Shown one piece after another: positions 23,001-31,219 of a stretch of DNA of 44,260 nt. The notes under the pieces are model-generated. The model saw only the letters and a program-made list of their open reading frames with translations. It was not told where the DNA came from and searched no databases. The stretch spans positions 1-44,260 of the forward strand of contig CACCLU010000005.1 in assembly GCA_902546975.1 (NCBI GenBank), in the 5' to 3' direction. Position 1 is the stretch's first letter. Each line of letters opens with the position of its first letter. Made by a program: the position numbers and the translations under genes. The stretch comes from an uncultured Alphaproteobacteria bacterium. Its GTDB lineage: Bacteria; Pseudomonadota; Alphaproteobacteria; HIMB59.

Positions 23001-23435
23001 ACCACTTATAGATACGACTAAAATAGGAAATAAACTTATATTTACCTCACTTACCTTGGGTTCATCTGCATCATCAGGTAAATCTGATTTTGCTCTGTCA
23101 ACTTGTTCTCTAGTGTCTAAAAGTGCTTGATCAGGATCAAACCCAGCATCAAACTCTAATAAGACATTTCCGCCACCTTGATAAGAAGTGCTAGTCATTT
23201 CTTTTTTTCCTTCGATGTTTGAAACCTCATCTTCAACAGGTTTTATTAAAAGTTTTTCAGAGTCCTCTGGGGATATTCCTGTTAAACCAAGAGATACATA
23301 TATATATGGCAAACTTACATCTGGCGATGACTCTTTAGGAATATTATTAAACACAAGTGATCCACTAACAATGACAAATAAGAAAATTGAAATTGTAGTT
23401 CTGTAGTATCGACTTGCTAAGTTAACCAAGCTCAT
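20043..23435 (-). CDS. RND-family efflux transporter permease (AcrB-like)
   Basis: Inner-membrane proton-driven pump of the AcrB/HAE1 superfamily, 1130 residues against a usual 1,030-1,050. Two large periplasmic loops follow TM1 (about 12-30) and TM7 (about 592-610). The TM4 motif is LVDGAVVVVEYAQ, so Asp397 matches AcrB Asp407 while the second Asp is Gly. The TM10 segment is GIVVNNNIVLID. Between TM6 and TM7 there are two added hydrophobic segments (about 489-512 and 527-545), then an acidic stretch DDDEDLTDLEK. An even number of extra helices preserves topology. The adaptor gene lies two bases upstream; no TolC-type gene is seen. The substrate cannot be inferred. Confidence 0.93.
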   Translation of the reverse strand: MSLVNLASRYYRTTISIFLFVIVSGSLVFNNIPKESSPDVSLPYIYVSLGLTGISPEDSEKLLIKPVEDEVSNIEGKKEMTSTSYQGGGNVLLEFDAGFDPDQALLDTREQVDRAKSDLPDDADEPKVSEVNISLFPILVVSISGDISEFLLKKISNDLKDKIQSLPNVLEVNIGGEREEQLDIVIDQNKIEAYGLNLNEILNFVRSNNQIVSAGNLDTGDGRFVIKIPGLYESLNDVFNTPIKVNDKKTIKFKDIAQLKRTFKDPEKFARLNNKSAFTLEISKRIGANIVETVDQVKQLVKEEQKILPSKVNITFSGDESVNIKSMLGDLQNNVIFSIILVMSVVVIFLGIRSSLLVGLAVPGSFLSSILILYSLGFTINMVVLFGLILSVGLLVDGAVVVVEYAQRKIQEGMGLAESYIKAASRMSLPIMASTFTTIAAFIPLLFWPGTTGGFMKYIPITVISVLGSSLAMALIVIPIIGTQAYKIKNLFFFFIIPLILFGIVNFVAFNFLSQLEFDSYINMGAKAITTISIGVILFFVFRYIKNKGFFQKMIIPRINADDDEDLTDLEKVGFFTKIYLFILRLCINNPIKIVVLSFILLVGIYGAYGKFGKGVTFFPSVEAENTKVIIYATGNLSVLEKDRLVAKVESQVLNLQKKNNEFESVYTTSGNVENRQESSPDIIGFIDIEFKDWDKRRKAESIISEIRQETSSIPGIKVETRTLRAGPPRGKPIEINLTSSDPKITVQELKRIEKYLSSISGLKDLETSLPSPSIEYELYVDREEAAKYGASISIIGNTIKLLTSGLKLSEFRPDDSDESIPIYLRLPKEQRTIDQLDSIKIPTSAGYVPISNFTKIETNQETGNLTRVEQNRIETIKSDVTRFYQTDAYVRLIKHWLGIEKFNIPNNFGLDIPEFNSANIDPRVKIEFKGEDESQQKSKAFLQKAFLIAVFLMGLILLTQFNSFSSTLLILFAVIMSTVGVVLGLLITKQPFGIVMSGIGVISLAGIVVNNNIVLIDTFDRLIKKTNDARDAILMTGAQRLRPVLLTTTTTVLGLLPMALKLNIDFVNFEYSYNSPDTQWWVDLSRAIVFGLLFSTLLTLLVTPSALMLKSKYLTNSSKKFGKIGKQTQ

Positions 23436-23437
23436 GA

Positions 23438-24340
23438 TTAATTATAATTAACTTTTTCTCCCGCAGAGACGTATTGCTGTCCAACAATTATAATTTTTTC
23501 TTTTTGGCTCAAGCCAGATACCAACATGTAATCAGAGGTATCCTCTATAACATTAATTTTTTTAAATTGTACGGTATTATCAGATCCTATAACTTTTACA
23601 CCTAACTCTCCTGAGTCTCCCAAAGCTAGAATTGAGGGAGAAATTTTATGTGCAAGAACATTTCCTTTAACTATAGAAATTATTGATGATAGTCCATCTT
23701 TATACCTAAGATCTTTATTTTCAACTTTAACAACAATTTCAAAAGTTTTAGTCTCCGGATCCGAAATAGGAGAAATGTAATCAATTGTGCCATTAACTTT
23801 TTCATCGAGTATTGTCACCTCAACATTATTTTCTAAGGATATATCTAAAATTTCATTTTCATTAATGTAACCAAATATTTTTAATGAGCTTAAATCGATA
23901 ATTTCATAGACTTTTTCACCAGGCATAACAAGCTCTCCAGCAATCTTATGACCATCTAAAAGCATTCCACCAAAAGGTGCAAAAAGAGCATATTTATCAA
24001 ATTCACTTTGAGACAATAAATTTAATTTATATAAATCAGCGTTCGTTTTGTAATCGTCTAATTCAACTACATGCTGACCTTTTTTTATTTTAGTGCCTGC
24101 TTTGACTAGCACTTTTTTTATTGTAGTCATCACTTCACTCTTAACTTCAATTCTCCTAAAAGCTTCAGTAGTTGAGCTAAAAACAATACTATCTTTTATA
24201 GTTTGTGCAGATGAGTCCATAACCTCGACAGAAAATAATTTTTCATCTGTTTCTTCTTTGCTTCCCCATTCTGATGAGTAACATAAAGAGCTTATAAGTG
24301 ATATGATTGATACAATGATTATTTTTTTTGTGGGTAACAT
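23438..24340 (-). CDS. Periplasmic adaptor (membrane fusion protein) of the RND pump, lacking the alpha-hairpin
   Basis: I start it at ATG 24340, which gives a clean signal peptide (residues 1-22); a longer frame to 24382 would place 14 residues before it. The lipoyl half-motifs lie at about 65-95 (V-K-A-G-T-K-I-K-K-G-Q) and 119-150 (F-A-P-F-G-G). The intervening stretch, normally a hairpin of some 60 or more residues that contacts the outer-membrane channel, is only about 22 residues. Beta-barrel and membrane-proximal domains follow. Short adaptors exist, for example BesA of Borrelia. It is co-transcribed with the pump. Confidence 0.88.
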   Translation of the reverse strand: MLPTKKIIIVSIISLISSLCYSSEWGSKEETDEKLFSVEVMDSSAQTIKDSIVFSSTTEAFRRIEVKSEVMTTIKKVLVKAGTKIKKGQHVVELDDYKTNADLYKLNLLSQSEFDKYALFAPFGGMLLDGHKIAGELVMPGEKVYEIIDLSSLKIFGYINENEILDISLENNVEVTILDEKVNGTIDYISPISDPETKTFEIVVKVENKDLRYKDGLSSIISIVKGNVLAHKISPSILALGDSGELGVKVIGSDNTVQFKKINVIEDTSDYMLVSGLSQKEKIIIVGQQYVSAGEKVNYN

Positions 24341-24404
24341 GGATGTGTTTAAGCCTACTAGAATATATGTAAACGAATACATATCAGATTATGAGTAAAA
24401 TTAA

Positions 24405-25004
24405 ATGAAACAGTGGTATAAAACTAGAAAAAAAGACCCTTTTTACATAAAAGCAAAGAAAAATGACATTATTTCTAGAGCTTATTACAAATTAGAAGAA
24501 ATAGATAAAAAACATAATTTATTCAAAAACGATAAAAATATATTAGATGTTGGATGTTCACCAGGTGGTTGGACACAATATATTTTAAAGAAAAACCCAA
24601 AAAACAAAATAGTAGGTATTGATATATTACCAACTGCTGAGCAGATTGAGGGAAAAATAAAATTTTATATGATGGACTTAAATCAGTATCAATTAATTGA
24701 TGAATTATTTACATCAAATAAATATACTTTTGACTCGATAATTTCAGATATTGCCCCAAATACAAGTGGAAACCAATTTATAGATCAAACCAATAGCTAT
24801 GATTTGAGTATGCTTTCAGCAAAATTTATTGAAAAATATTTAAACAAAGGAGGTAATTTTTTAGTAAAAAACTTTCAAGGTGAGGATACAGAAAAGTTGT
24901 TTAAGTTTATAAAAAATTTTTTTGACAAAACACAATATATTAAACCAGCTGCATCAGATAAAAAATCTAAAGAAATTTATATCTTAGGTTTGTTAAAAAA
25001 ATAA
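24405..25004 (+). CDS. rlmE: 23S rRNA (uridine2552-2'-O)-methyltransferase
   Basis: FtsJ/RrmJ family enzyme that methylates U2552 in the A loop of 23S rRNA in the assembled 50S subunit. The 199 residues contain the SAM loop DVGCSPGGWTQ (48-58) and the catalytic tetrad Lys29, Asp115, Lys155 and Glu190, each exactly nine positions before its Escherichia coli counterpart. It is divergent from the adaptor gene and its end overlaps the convergent gene at 24977-25303 by 28 bases. Confidence 0.96.
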   Translation: MKQWYKTRKKDPFYIKAKKNDIISRAYYKLEEIDKKHNLFKNDKNILDVGCSPGGWTQYILKKNPKNKIVGIDILPTAEQIEGKIKFYMMDLNQYQLIDELFTSNKYTFDSIISDIAPNTSGNQFIDQTNSYDLSMLSAKFIEKYLNKGGNFLVKNFQGEDTEKLFKFIKNFFDKTQYIKPAASDKKSKEIYILGLLKK

Positions 25005-25303
25005 TTTTTTAACCATACATTCAATGAATTCAGTGTAGAAAAATTTTTCTTTTTATCTTTATAAGTAACTTCAAAAATTTCTTTATCGAATTTTTTAGAG
25101 TAAATAATTTTAATAATTGGAAAAGAAAAATTTGATTTGTAAAAAGTAATTTTAGTCTTTTTGTAATTTGAGTCCTGAGTTTGAATTGAATAATTTCTCC
25201 ATATATTTTTTGATAAACCATAAGAGTAAGTATTAAGAATATATTGGAATGTTTTCTTTGGGATTGTATCGATATGATTTTTATTTATGTTTAAGATTTT
25301 CAA
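24977..25303 (-). CDS. Probable DUF2794 family protein
   Basis: 108 residues. The order F-x3-I-L-N-T-Y (19-26), W-R-N-Y-S-I (35-40), I-T-F-Y-K-S, FPIIKI and a C-terminal F-S-T-L-N-S-L-N-V-W-L resembles the DUF2794 family, small alphaproteobacterial proteins of unknown function; this is from memory of the family pattern. The only possible start in frame giving this length is TTG at 25303, since no internal Met exists. It converges on rlmE with a 28-base overlap and diverges from the next gene across 15 bases. High Lys/Asn content reflects the A+T bias. Confidence 0.65.
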   Translation of the reverse strand: MKILNINKNHIDTIPKKTFQYILNTYSYGLSKNIWRNYSIQTQDSNYKKTKITFYKSNFSFPIIKIIYSKKFDKEIFEVTYKDKKKNFSTLNSLNVWLKNYFFNKPKI

Positions 25304-25318
25304 TATATATTATGTTAA

Positions 25319-25867
25319 ATGGTACTTTTAAATTCTTCAAGCTGTAATTTTGATTGGCAACCTACTAATTTTCAATTTATTAACTTAAAAGGTGAAAAAG
25401 GGTCCCTTTATGATTCTTTTGACACCAATGGTCTTTTAGTAATGTTTATTTGTAATCATTGCCCTTATGTTAGATCTATAGAAACTAAGATTGCTACTGA
25501 AACCCAAAGACTCAAAGTTTTAAATGTTAATTCTATTGCTTTTATGTCAAACGATCAAAGTTCATATGAAGAGGACCACAACAAATTTCTTTTAGAACAA
25601 ATATCAAGAGCTAAATTTGAATTCGAATATATTGTTGATGCCACGCAATCAATAGCTAAATCATTTGATGCTCAATGCACTCCAGAGTTCTATTATTTCA
25701 GTAAAGATAAAAAACTTAAATATAGAGGCAGGTTAGACTCCAATGGTAAAGACTCTTCGATGGGCAAACCAGAGCTTTATTCTGCTGTTGAAGAAGTTAT
25801 TGCTAAAGGATATTGTTCAAGCCAACAATATCCAAGTATGGGTTGCTCAATAAAATGGAAAAATTAA
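25319..25867 (+). CDS. Thioredoxin-fold redoxin domain protein
   Basis: 182 residues of the AhpC/TSA-thioredoxin superfamily, in the group annotated as thioredoxin family protein or redoxin. The redox motif is FICNHCPYV with Cys45 and Cys48, and the cis-Pro loop is in C-T-P-E-F. No signal peptide, so it is probably a cytoplasmic reductase or peroxiredoxin-like protein; the partner is unknown. A TATTAT at 25308-25313 ends five bases before the ATG, which suggests a leaderless transcript. The 3' end overlaps the next gene by 13 bases. Confidence 0.88.
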   Translation: MVLLNSSSCNFDWQPTNFQFINLKGEKGSLYDSFDTNGLLVMFICNHCPYVRSIETKIATETQRLKVLNVNSIAFMSNDQSSYEEDHNKFLLEQISRAKFEFEYIVDATQSIAKSFDAQCTPEFYYFSKDKKLKYRGRLDSNGKDSSMGKPELYSAVEEVIAKGYCSSQQYPSMGCSIKWKN

Positions 25868-26340
25868 TCACTAAAAGAAATTTATCTTTATTTGGAATTG
25901 TATCTTTTTTATTTGTTATTTCTCTTTATTTCATTTTACAAAATAATTCTAAAGATGATGAAAAATTATTCGATATTTTTTTGGCAGAGCTTTATAATGA
26001 GCAAAATTCAAATTTAGATGAAAAATTTTACTATTTATCAAGTTTAGATAATCCTAAAGTTTCTTTTTTTAGTGATTTGAAATTAACCTCAATTGAAAAT
26101 TTAGATCGATATAATAAAGTTGATAAGGATATAATATTATTGAAAAAAGCTTTAATTGACTTAGATAAAGAATTGATAAAATCTTTATCTTTAGATAATA
26201 ATTTTACTTTTAATGAAATTGCTAAAATATACTTCTATAATTTAGACATTAATAATTTTGAATTTAGTGAGTCAGATAGAGATAATTTAAATAATTTTTT
26301 TATCAAAGCTGTTGATAGATTATCTAATGAAAAAAATTAA
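25855..26340 (+). CDS. Small membrane-anchored protein in the yfgM position
   Basis: The frame opens at 25813, but ATG 25855 is the better start: it gives a positively charged N-terminus then one helix (about residues 10-28), with the remaining 130 residues predicted periplasmic. In many proteobacteria the order is a YfgM-like tetratricopeptide protein, bamB, der; this gene holds the first place in that order and has the same topology. The helical, charged tail has no recognisable TPR motif, so the link rests on position. It overlaps both neighbours. Confidence 0.65.
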   Translation: MEKLITKRNLSLFGIVSFLFVISLYFILQNNSKDDEKLFDIFLAELYNEQNSNLDEKFYYLSSLDNPKVSFFSDLKLTSIENLDRYNKVDKDIILLKKALIDLDKELIKSLSLDNNFTFNEIAKIYFYNLDINNFEFSESDRDNLNNFFIKAVDRLSNEKN

Positions 26341-27511
26341 ATTTTTAATTTTTCTTTTAGCATTATCCTCTTGTAATCAATATTTAGGTACTGTAGATCC
26401 TGACTATACTCCAACAAATGAAGTAACTGAGATTTTCACTGATCTTGATAAAAATAATTTAAGATTAGACGTTGAGTTTGGTGATGTAATTTTTCCCAAA
26501 GCAGTTAATCCTTCTTTGAATATAAATACTTTGGAAATAGAAAAAATTACCAATATAAATAAAAACTCCATAGTTAATTTTTTAAATGAAAAGACTGTTG
26601 TAAGCCAAGATAAAAGCGTTTTTTTATTTAATAAAAATAATCAAGATAAATTAGAATATAAATTTAATCTTAGTAAAGATGAAAAAACCATCAGCATTTT
26701 TGAATTTAATGAAGATATTCATCTTTTAACAAATAGATCTCGACTATTTGTTATTAGTTCTCAAAATATACTTGAATTGGCAGACTATGATATTTTTATA
26801 AATACAGCTCCTATAGTATTAGATAAAAATTTATTATTATTCAATGTTTTTGGGGAAATTTATAATATAAATTTAGATGACTACTCAATATCTAAAAAAG
26901 ATAATTTTACTTTAAAACCTGGTATATCAATTAAGTCAAACATATACCAAGACAGTAAATATTTATATCATCTCTTTAATTCGGGAACTCTTTTAACTTT
27001 TGATAAAAATAATTTTGACTACTATGACAATTATATATTAGAAGATCTAAATATTCTCACATCATTAGATGAATTTAATGAGCTAGTAGATAGCCCATTT
27101 AGTCATAATGAAAATTTATATTTTTTAGATCGATCTGGAAAAATTGCTGTATATAATCCAATTTCATCTAATATTTTTTGGGAACTTGATACAAATGATA
27201 CTATATTAAGTTACCTTTTCTCAAACGATGGATATTTAATTCTGATGACATTAAATAAAATACTCTTTATATCAGATAAAGGAAATATAATATATTCATA
27301 CTTCCACAATAAAGAGCTACCAATATCGATCTTCAATATACAAGAAAATGTTTATTTAATTTCAGATCAAGGAATTAGCAAATTAAATTTGAAAGATAAA
27401 AAAGACGATATTATTTATAAAAATAAATTTACTAATAATTTAGAAATTTTTTTTCAGGATCAAATTATATATCTAAAAGACAATAAAAGTCTTTTTAAAT
27501 TAAGTGAATAA
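26327..27511 (+). CDS. bamB: Outer-membrane assembly lipoprotein BamB-like
   Basis: Start taken at ATG 26327, giving a lipoprotein signal with lipobox L-S-S-C (Cys16), rather than a frame start 15 bases earlier. The 394-residue mature region is beta-rich with repeated hydrophobic strands, consistent with the PQQ-like propeller of BamB, part of the BAM complex that inserts outer-membrane proteins such as LptD (41216-43357). Canonical propeller repeats are hard to see because of sequence drift; the lipobox plus the position directly before der make the assignment likely. It overlaps the preceding gene by 14 bases and der by 8. Confidence 0.78.
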   Translation: MKKIKFLIFLLALSSCNQYLGTVDPDYTPTNEVTEIFTDLDKNNLRLDVEFGDVIFPKAVNPSLNINTLEIEKITNINKNSIVNFLNEKTVVSQDKSVFLFNKNNQDKLEYKFNLSKDEKTISIFEFNEDIHLLTNRSRLFVISSQNILELADYDIFINTAPIVLDKNLLLFNVFGEIYNINLDDYSISKKDNFTLKPGISIKSNIYQDSKYLYHLFNSGTLLTFDKNNFDYYDNYILEDLNILTSLDEFNELVDSPFSHNENLYFLDRSGKIAVYNPISSNIFWELDTNDTILSYLFSNDGYLILMTLNKILFISDKGNIIYSYFHNKELPISIFNIQENVYLISDQGISKLNLKDKKDDIIYKNKFTNNLEIFFQDQIIYLKDNKSLFKLSE

Positions 27512-28757
27512 TTACTTTATTATTGGCAAAGTAAACGAGGGTAAGTCTCACCTATTTAATCTGTTTTCTAAAACTCATAAGACTATATCTAATCCAAAAG
27601 CTAATACTACAATTGATGTAATTAGGAAAAATATATTATCAGAAAATTTTGAATATAATATTTACGATACGCCAGGTTTTTATAAATTTAGCGACTTTAC
27701 AGACCTTCTTAATAAAATTTCAACGCTAAAATTGGAAAATATAGAATTTATTTATTTAATCTCATCTTTCACTAATGAGGATTTAAAAATATGTAAAAAA
27801 TTACACTCTAAAAATTATAACATTTTGCTTTTCTCTTTTAATAGGATTGATGAAAAAGATTACATATCAAATCTATTTAATGAAAATTTTACAAATTATG
27901 CTGATAACTTTTCATTATTAAAAAAGTATCTCTCTAATAAAAATAAAAAACAAAACCTAAATGTTAAAAATGTAAATAAAAAAACAATTGCTATTTTTGG
28001 TAAAGAAAATACTGGAAAATCAACACTTTTTAATAAAATAATGAATTTATCCTTTTCTAAGACCTCACCACATCTTCATACAACCCGTGACTCAGTAAAT
28101 TGGGATATTCAATATAAAAATCAAACATTAGAATTTATTGATACCGCTGGTTTTATTAGAAGTAGGTCCAAGAGAAAAAATCATGATTTTGAAAAACTCT
28201 CTTTAGAGCAATCAGAATATTTTATAAAAAAATCATCGTTAATTATACTGCTACTAGACGCTAATTCTGAGTCAAGATTAGATCTATCATTAATAGGATC
28301 TTTATCTAGAAGAAATAAACCTTTTTTAGTACTAGTTAATAAAATTGATTTAATTGATAATAAAACTTTATATCAGCATAAATTTCTTAATTATCTATCA
28401 TCAAATCATAATTACTATTCCTCTTTGAACATATATTTTATTTCTGCATTAAAATCCTCTAAATCAAAAATACTTCAAATAGTAAATAATCAATTACACA
28501 ACAAGTTTTTTTTTAAAACTTCTTATTTAAATAAAATAATAAAATCAATAAATGGAGAGTTAGGGAAAATACAGAAAAATTCCAAGGAGTTTAAAATTTA
28601 CTTCATTACTGCATTTACAGTTAATCAAAAAAATTATTTCAAAATTTCATGTAATTTTAAAAAAAATAATATCAAACCTCATATTAAGAGTTATTTATCA
28701 AAAATATTAATAAGAGAATTAAATCTCAAAGGAGTAAATTTTAATTTAATATTTTGA
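27504..28757 (+). CDS. der: Ribosome biogenesis GTPase Der, with a diverged first G domain
   Basis: Two tandem G domains act in 50S subunit maturation. The GTG start at 27504 puts the first P-loop at once: GKVNEGKS (8-15), unlike the usual GRPNVGKS. This domain keeps DTPGF but has NRID in place of NKxD and lacks the usual TRD after switch I. The second domain is standard: GKENTGKS (166-173), TTRDS, DTAG and NKID, followed by the C-terminal KH-like domain. At 417 residues it is short for the family. Last gene of the cluster; its 3' end overlaps the convergent gene at 28741 by 17 bases. Confidence 0.9.
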   Translation: MNNYFIIGKVNEGKSHLFNLFSKTHKTISNPKANTTIDVIRKNILSENFEYNIYDTPGFYKFSDFTDLLNKISTLKLENIEFIYLISSFTNEDLKICKKLHSKNYNILLFSFNRIDEKDYISNLFNENFTNYADNFSLLKKYLSNKNKKQNLNVKNVNKKTIAIFGKENTGKSTLFNKIMNLSFSKTSPHLHTTRDSVNWDIQYKNQTLEFIDTAGFIRSRSKRKNHDFEKLSLEQSEYFIKKSSLIILLLDANSESRLDLSLIGSLSRRNKPFLVLVNKIDLIDNKTLYQHKFLNYLSSNHNYYSSLNIYFISALKSSKSKILQIVNNQLHNKFFFKTSYLNKIIKSINGELGKIQKNSKEFKIYFITAFTVNQKNYFKISCNFKKNNIKPHIKSYLSKILIRELNLKGVNFNLIF

Positions 28758-29226
28758 TGTCAATGTTAATTGATTTTAGTAGATCTACTTTTAATGATTC
28801 TAGATATTTTATTAAAGACATCTTAAAATTATTAAAATGAACCTTGTAATGATTATTTTTTTCAAAAGATAAAATAAACCTAAATTCGTCTTTAAGTAAT
28901 GGCACAAGTAAATTTATAAAATAGATAATATTCATTAACTCTTGGTAATTTTTTTTAATATGATTGTAGTCGTATTGATAAGAGATCATATTTAAATTAA
29001 TGTTCCTATAAACAATGACCAATTCATCAATTTTTGAGAATTGATTTTTTATTATTGTATTTGCTTTGATTAAATCCTCTAAAGAGTCAAAATTCGTCTG
29101 AAGAAGGGTGTGGTCATGAGCAATATTCTCTTGCTTTTTTTTCGCTAAGACAATTTTATTTGATTTTTCCAATAAGACGGTTTGATCTTCACCATTTAAA
29201 ATTATTAAGACTTGATTAATAGACAA
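28741..29226 (-). CDS. Remnant of a short-chain dehydrogenase/reductase
   Basis: 161 residues. In many alphaproteobacteria an SDR oxidoreductase follows purF, and this gene sits directly after purF with the stop and start adjoining. The spacing fits an SDR: a D-like region, F-S-K-I-D-E-L-V-I-V-Y-R-N-I in the NAG strand position, L-L-V-P-L-L-K-D before an R-F-I-L-S-F strand, and a helix at the YxxxK place. But the N-terminal TGxxxGIG nucleotide loop is gone, NAG is YRN, and the catalytic Tyr is not present. About 80 residues are missing. It reads as a decayed or repurposed protein that is still open; assignment is inference. Confidence 0.55.
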   Translation of the reverse strand: MSINQVLIILNGEDQTVLLEKSNKIVLAKKKQENIAHDHTLLQTNFDSLEDLIKANTIIKNQFSKIDELVIVYRNINLNMISYQYDYNHIKKNYQELMNIIYFINLLVPLLKDEFRFILSFEKNNHYKVHFNNFKMSLIKYLESLKVDLLKSINIDIKILN

Positions 29227-30678
29227 TTAAATATTTGATCCAGAGCTTAGTAGAGATAGTTGAGTAATCTTATTATCTCCTAATTGATCAATTAATTTGA
29301 TCGGATAATCGCCTGTAAAGTAGTGATCTGTCAATTGAGGTCTATTATTATCTCTTTTTAGATATCCAAGAGCTATGTATAACCCATCTAATGATAAAAA
29401 TTTTAAACTTTTCGCTTTTACATAATCACATATTTCTTCAACACTTTTATTTGCTGCCAATAATTCCTTTTTTGTAGGCATATCAACTCCATAAAAATCA
29501 GGGAATTTGATTTCAGGACAAGCTATTCTTAAATGGACCTCTTTAGCTCCAGCATCATACAACATCTTTACAATTTTATGAGAAGTTGTACCGCGAACTA
29601 AAGAGTCATCAACTAATATAATTTTTTTATTTTCAATAGAACTTCTATTAGCATTTAATTTTAGTTTGACACCCAAACTTCTTATTTTTTGGCCAGGTTC
29701 TATGAAAGTTCTCCCAACATAATGATTTCTAATTAAACCCAAATCAAAATTAATTTTCTTTTGTTGACTATAACCTATAGCAGCTGCATTTCCCGAGTCT
29801 GGAACTGGCACAACTAACTCTGCGTCTACATTATCCTCTTTTGCTAACTCTCTTCCTAAATTTTTTCTATACTCATAAGCTGTTTTCCCTCTTAAAATAC
29901 TATCTGGTCTTGCAAAATATATATATTCAAATACACAAGGACGAGGTTTGTGATCACCAAATGGTTTGAGACTATGTAATTCATTATTTTCAATATAAAC
30001 TATTTCACCGTTTTCAACTTCCCTAATAAATTCTGCGCCAATAATATCAAGTGCACATGTTTCAGATGCCAAAACATATGAATTATTTATTTTACCTATT
30101 ACCAATGGCCTGATCCCATATATATCTCTAGCTCCAATGAGAACATCTTTAGTAAGCATCACCAAGGCATAGCCTCCTTGAATTTGAGAAATTGCCTCGA
30201 TAATTTTATCAATATTTTTCTCTTTTTTTGATCTAGCTATAAGCTGTACTATTGTTTCAGAGTCTGATGTTGTATAAAAAATTGCTCCGTCTTTAACTAG
30301 TTCTTTTCTTAATGTAATTGCATTTGTAAAATTACCATTATGAGAGACCCCTATACCACCAGCATTAGTGTCTGCGAAAAAAGGTTGTACATTTCTTAAT
30401 ATTTTGCCCCCAGTTGTACTATATCTGTTATGCCCAATAGCATAATTACCAGGTAATTTCTTTATTGTATCTTCATTATTGAAATTATCTCCCACAAGGC
30501 CAAATCTTTTTTCAGAATAATAATTTTTGCCATCATAAGAAACTATCCCGCAACCTTCTTGACCTCTGTGTTGTAGTGCATGCAAACCCAAAGCTGCCAA
30601 AGCTGAAGCATCATTAATATTAGAAATACCAAAAACACCACATTCTTCTCTAACTTTAGTAGAGTTCTTTTTTATCAT
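29227..30678 (-). CDS. purF: Amidophosphoribosyltransferase
   Basis: Commits PRPP to purine synthesis by making phosphoribosylamine from glutamine and PRPP. I start at ATG 30678; a frame to 30753 would add 25 Lys-rich residues inside cvpA. Processing before Cys13 (E-E-C-G-V-F-G-I) would expose the N-terminal nucleophile of the glutaminase domain, after a 12-residue propeptide. The PRPP loop is ILVDDSLVRGTTS. The start overlaps cvpA by 23 bases, in the usual cvpA-purF order. PurB and PurC, later steps, are at the window start. Confidence 0.97.
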   Translation of the reverse strand: MIKKNSTKVREECGVFGISNINDASALAALGLHALQHRGQEGCGIVSYDGKNYYSEKRFGLVGDNFNNEDTIKKLPGNYAIGHNRYSTTGGKILRNVQPFFADTNAGGIGVSHNGNFTNAITLRKELVKDGAIFYTTSDSETIVQLIARSKKEKNIDKIIEAISQIQGGYALVMLTKDVLIGARDIYGIRPLVIGKINNSYVLASETCALDIIGAEFIREVENGEIVYIENNELHSLKPFGDHKPRPCVFEYIYFARPDSILRGKTAYEYRKNLGRELAKEDNVDAELVVPVPDSGNAAAIGYSQQKKINFDLGLIRNHYVGRTFIEPGQKIRSLGVKLKLNANRSSIENKKIILVDDSLVRGTTSHKIVKMLYDAGAKEVHLRIACPEIKFPDFYGVDMPTKKELLAANKSVEEICDYVKAKSLKFLSLDGLYIALGYLKRDNNRPQLTDHYFTGDYPIKLIDQLGDNKITQLSLLSSGSNI

Positions 30679-31219
30679 TATTTTTTTCTTTACTAGATTG
30701 ATCTTTTTTATTTTTTTCTTCAACCTTTTGGTCTTTATACATAAGGTTTTCATATATTGAAATATTTAATTTCATGATTTTATTCTTATCGTCTATATAA
30801 TTTTTAAAAAAGGCAATATAAGAAAAATAAAAAAGAACAGAAAATAAAATTACCCCATAAATCGAACCTATAATAGTATCTAAAATTTTAAATTCTAATT
30901 GAGAAGGTGATTTTAAATTTAAAGCCTTTTCTAGAATTGAATAAATAATGTAAGTTATTAAAAAAAGAATAATAAAAGATATAATCTCTAAAAAAATGGC
31001 ATTTTTATTTTGTAATAAAAATAAATATTCAATATTTAGTTTTTCTAAAGAAAAATTTAGCACTCTTTTAAAAAATAGAAACGGCAAAGATATAGATAAA
31101 ATGATTTTAAGACTGTAGCTGATAGATTTAGTGGCTCCTTTAATACCAAAAAAAACAGCAAATATAATAAGTAGTATTAGATACGAATAATCAAAGTAAC
31201 TTAAACCTGAAAAATTCAT
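30656..31219 (-). CDS. cvpA: CvpA family inner-membrane protein
   Basis: 187 residues with four hydrophobic segments (about 9-27, 33-52, 69-92, 108-133) and a charged Lys/Glu-rich tail, the CvpA layout. The family is named for colicin V production; its function is unsettled, with envelope or peptidoglycan-related roles proposed. It is the standard neighbour of purF in alphaproteobacteria. Its ATG overlaps the mlaF stop by one base (TAATG), so it is in one run from dnaB or mlaE to purF. Confidence 0.85.
   Translation of the reverse strand: MNFSGLSYFDYSYLILLIIFAVFFGIKGATKSISYSLKIILSISLPFLFFKRVLNFSLEKLNIEYLFLLQNKNAIFLEIISFIILFLITYIIYSILEKALNLKSPSQLEFKILDTIIGSIYGVILFSVLFYFSYIAFFKNYIDDKNKIMKLNISIYENLMYKDQKVEEKNKKDQSSKEKNNDKKELY

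Noticed and set aside
20260-23406. Plus-strand frames opposite the RND permease gene
   Set aside because: Low-complexity shadows of a long real gene; no ribosome-binding site or family motif.
30679-30753. Longer purF start with a Lys-rich N-terminal extension
   Set aside because: It would put 25 extra residues before the propeptide and lies inside cvpA; ATG 30678 gives the usual distance to the catalytic Cys.
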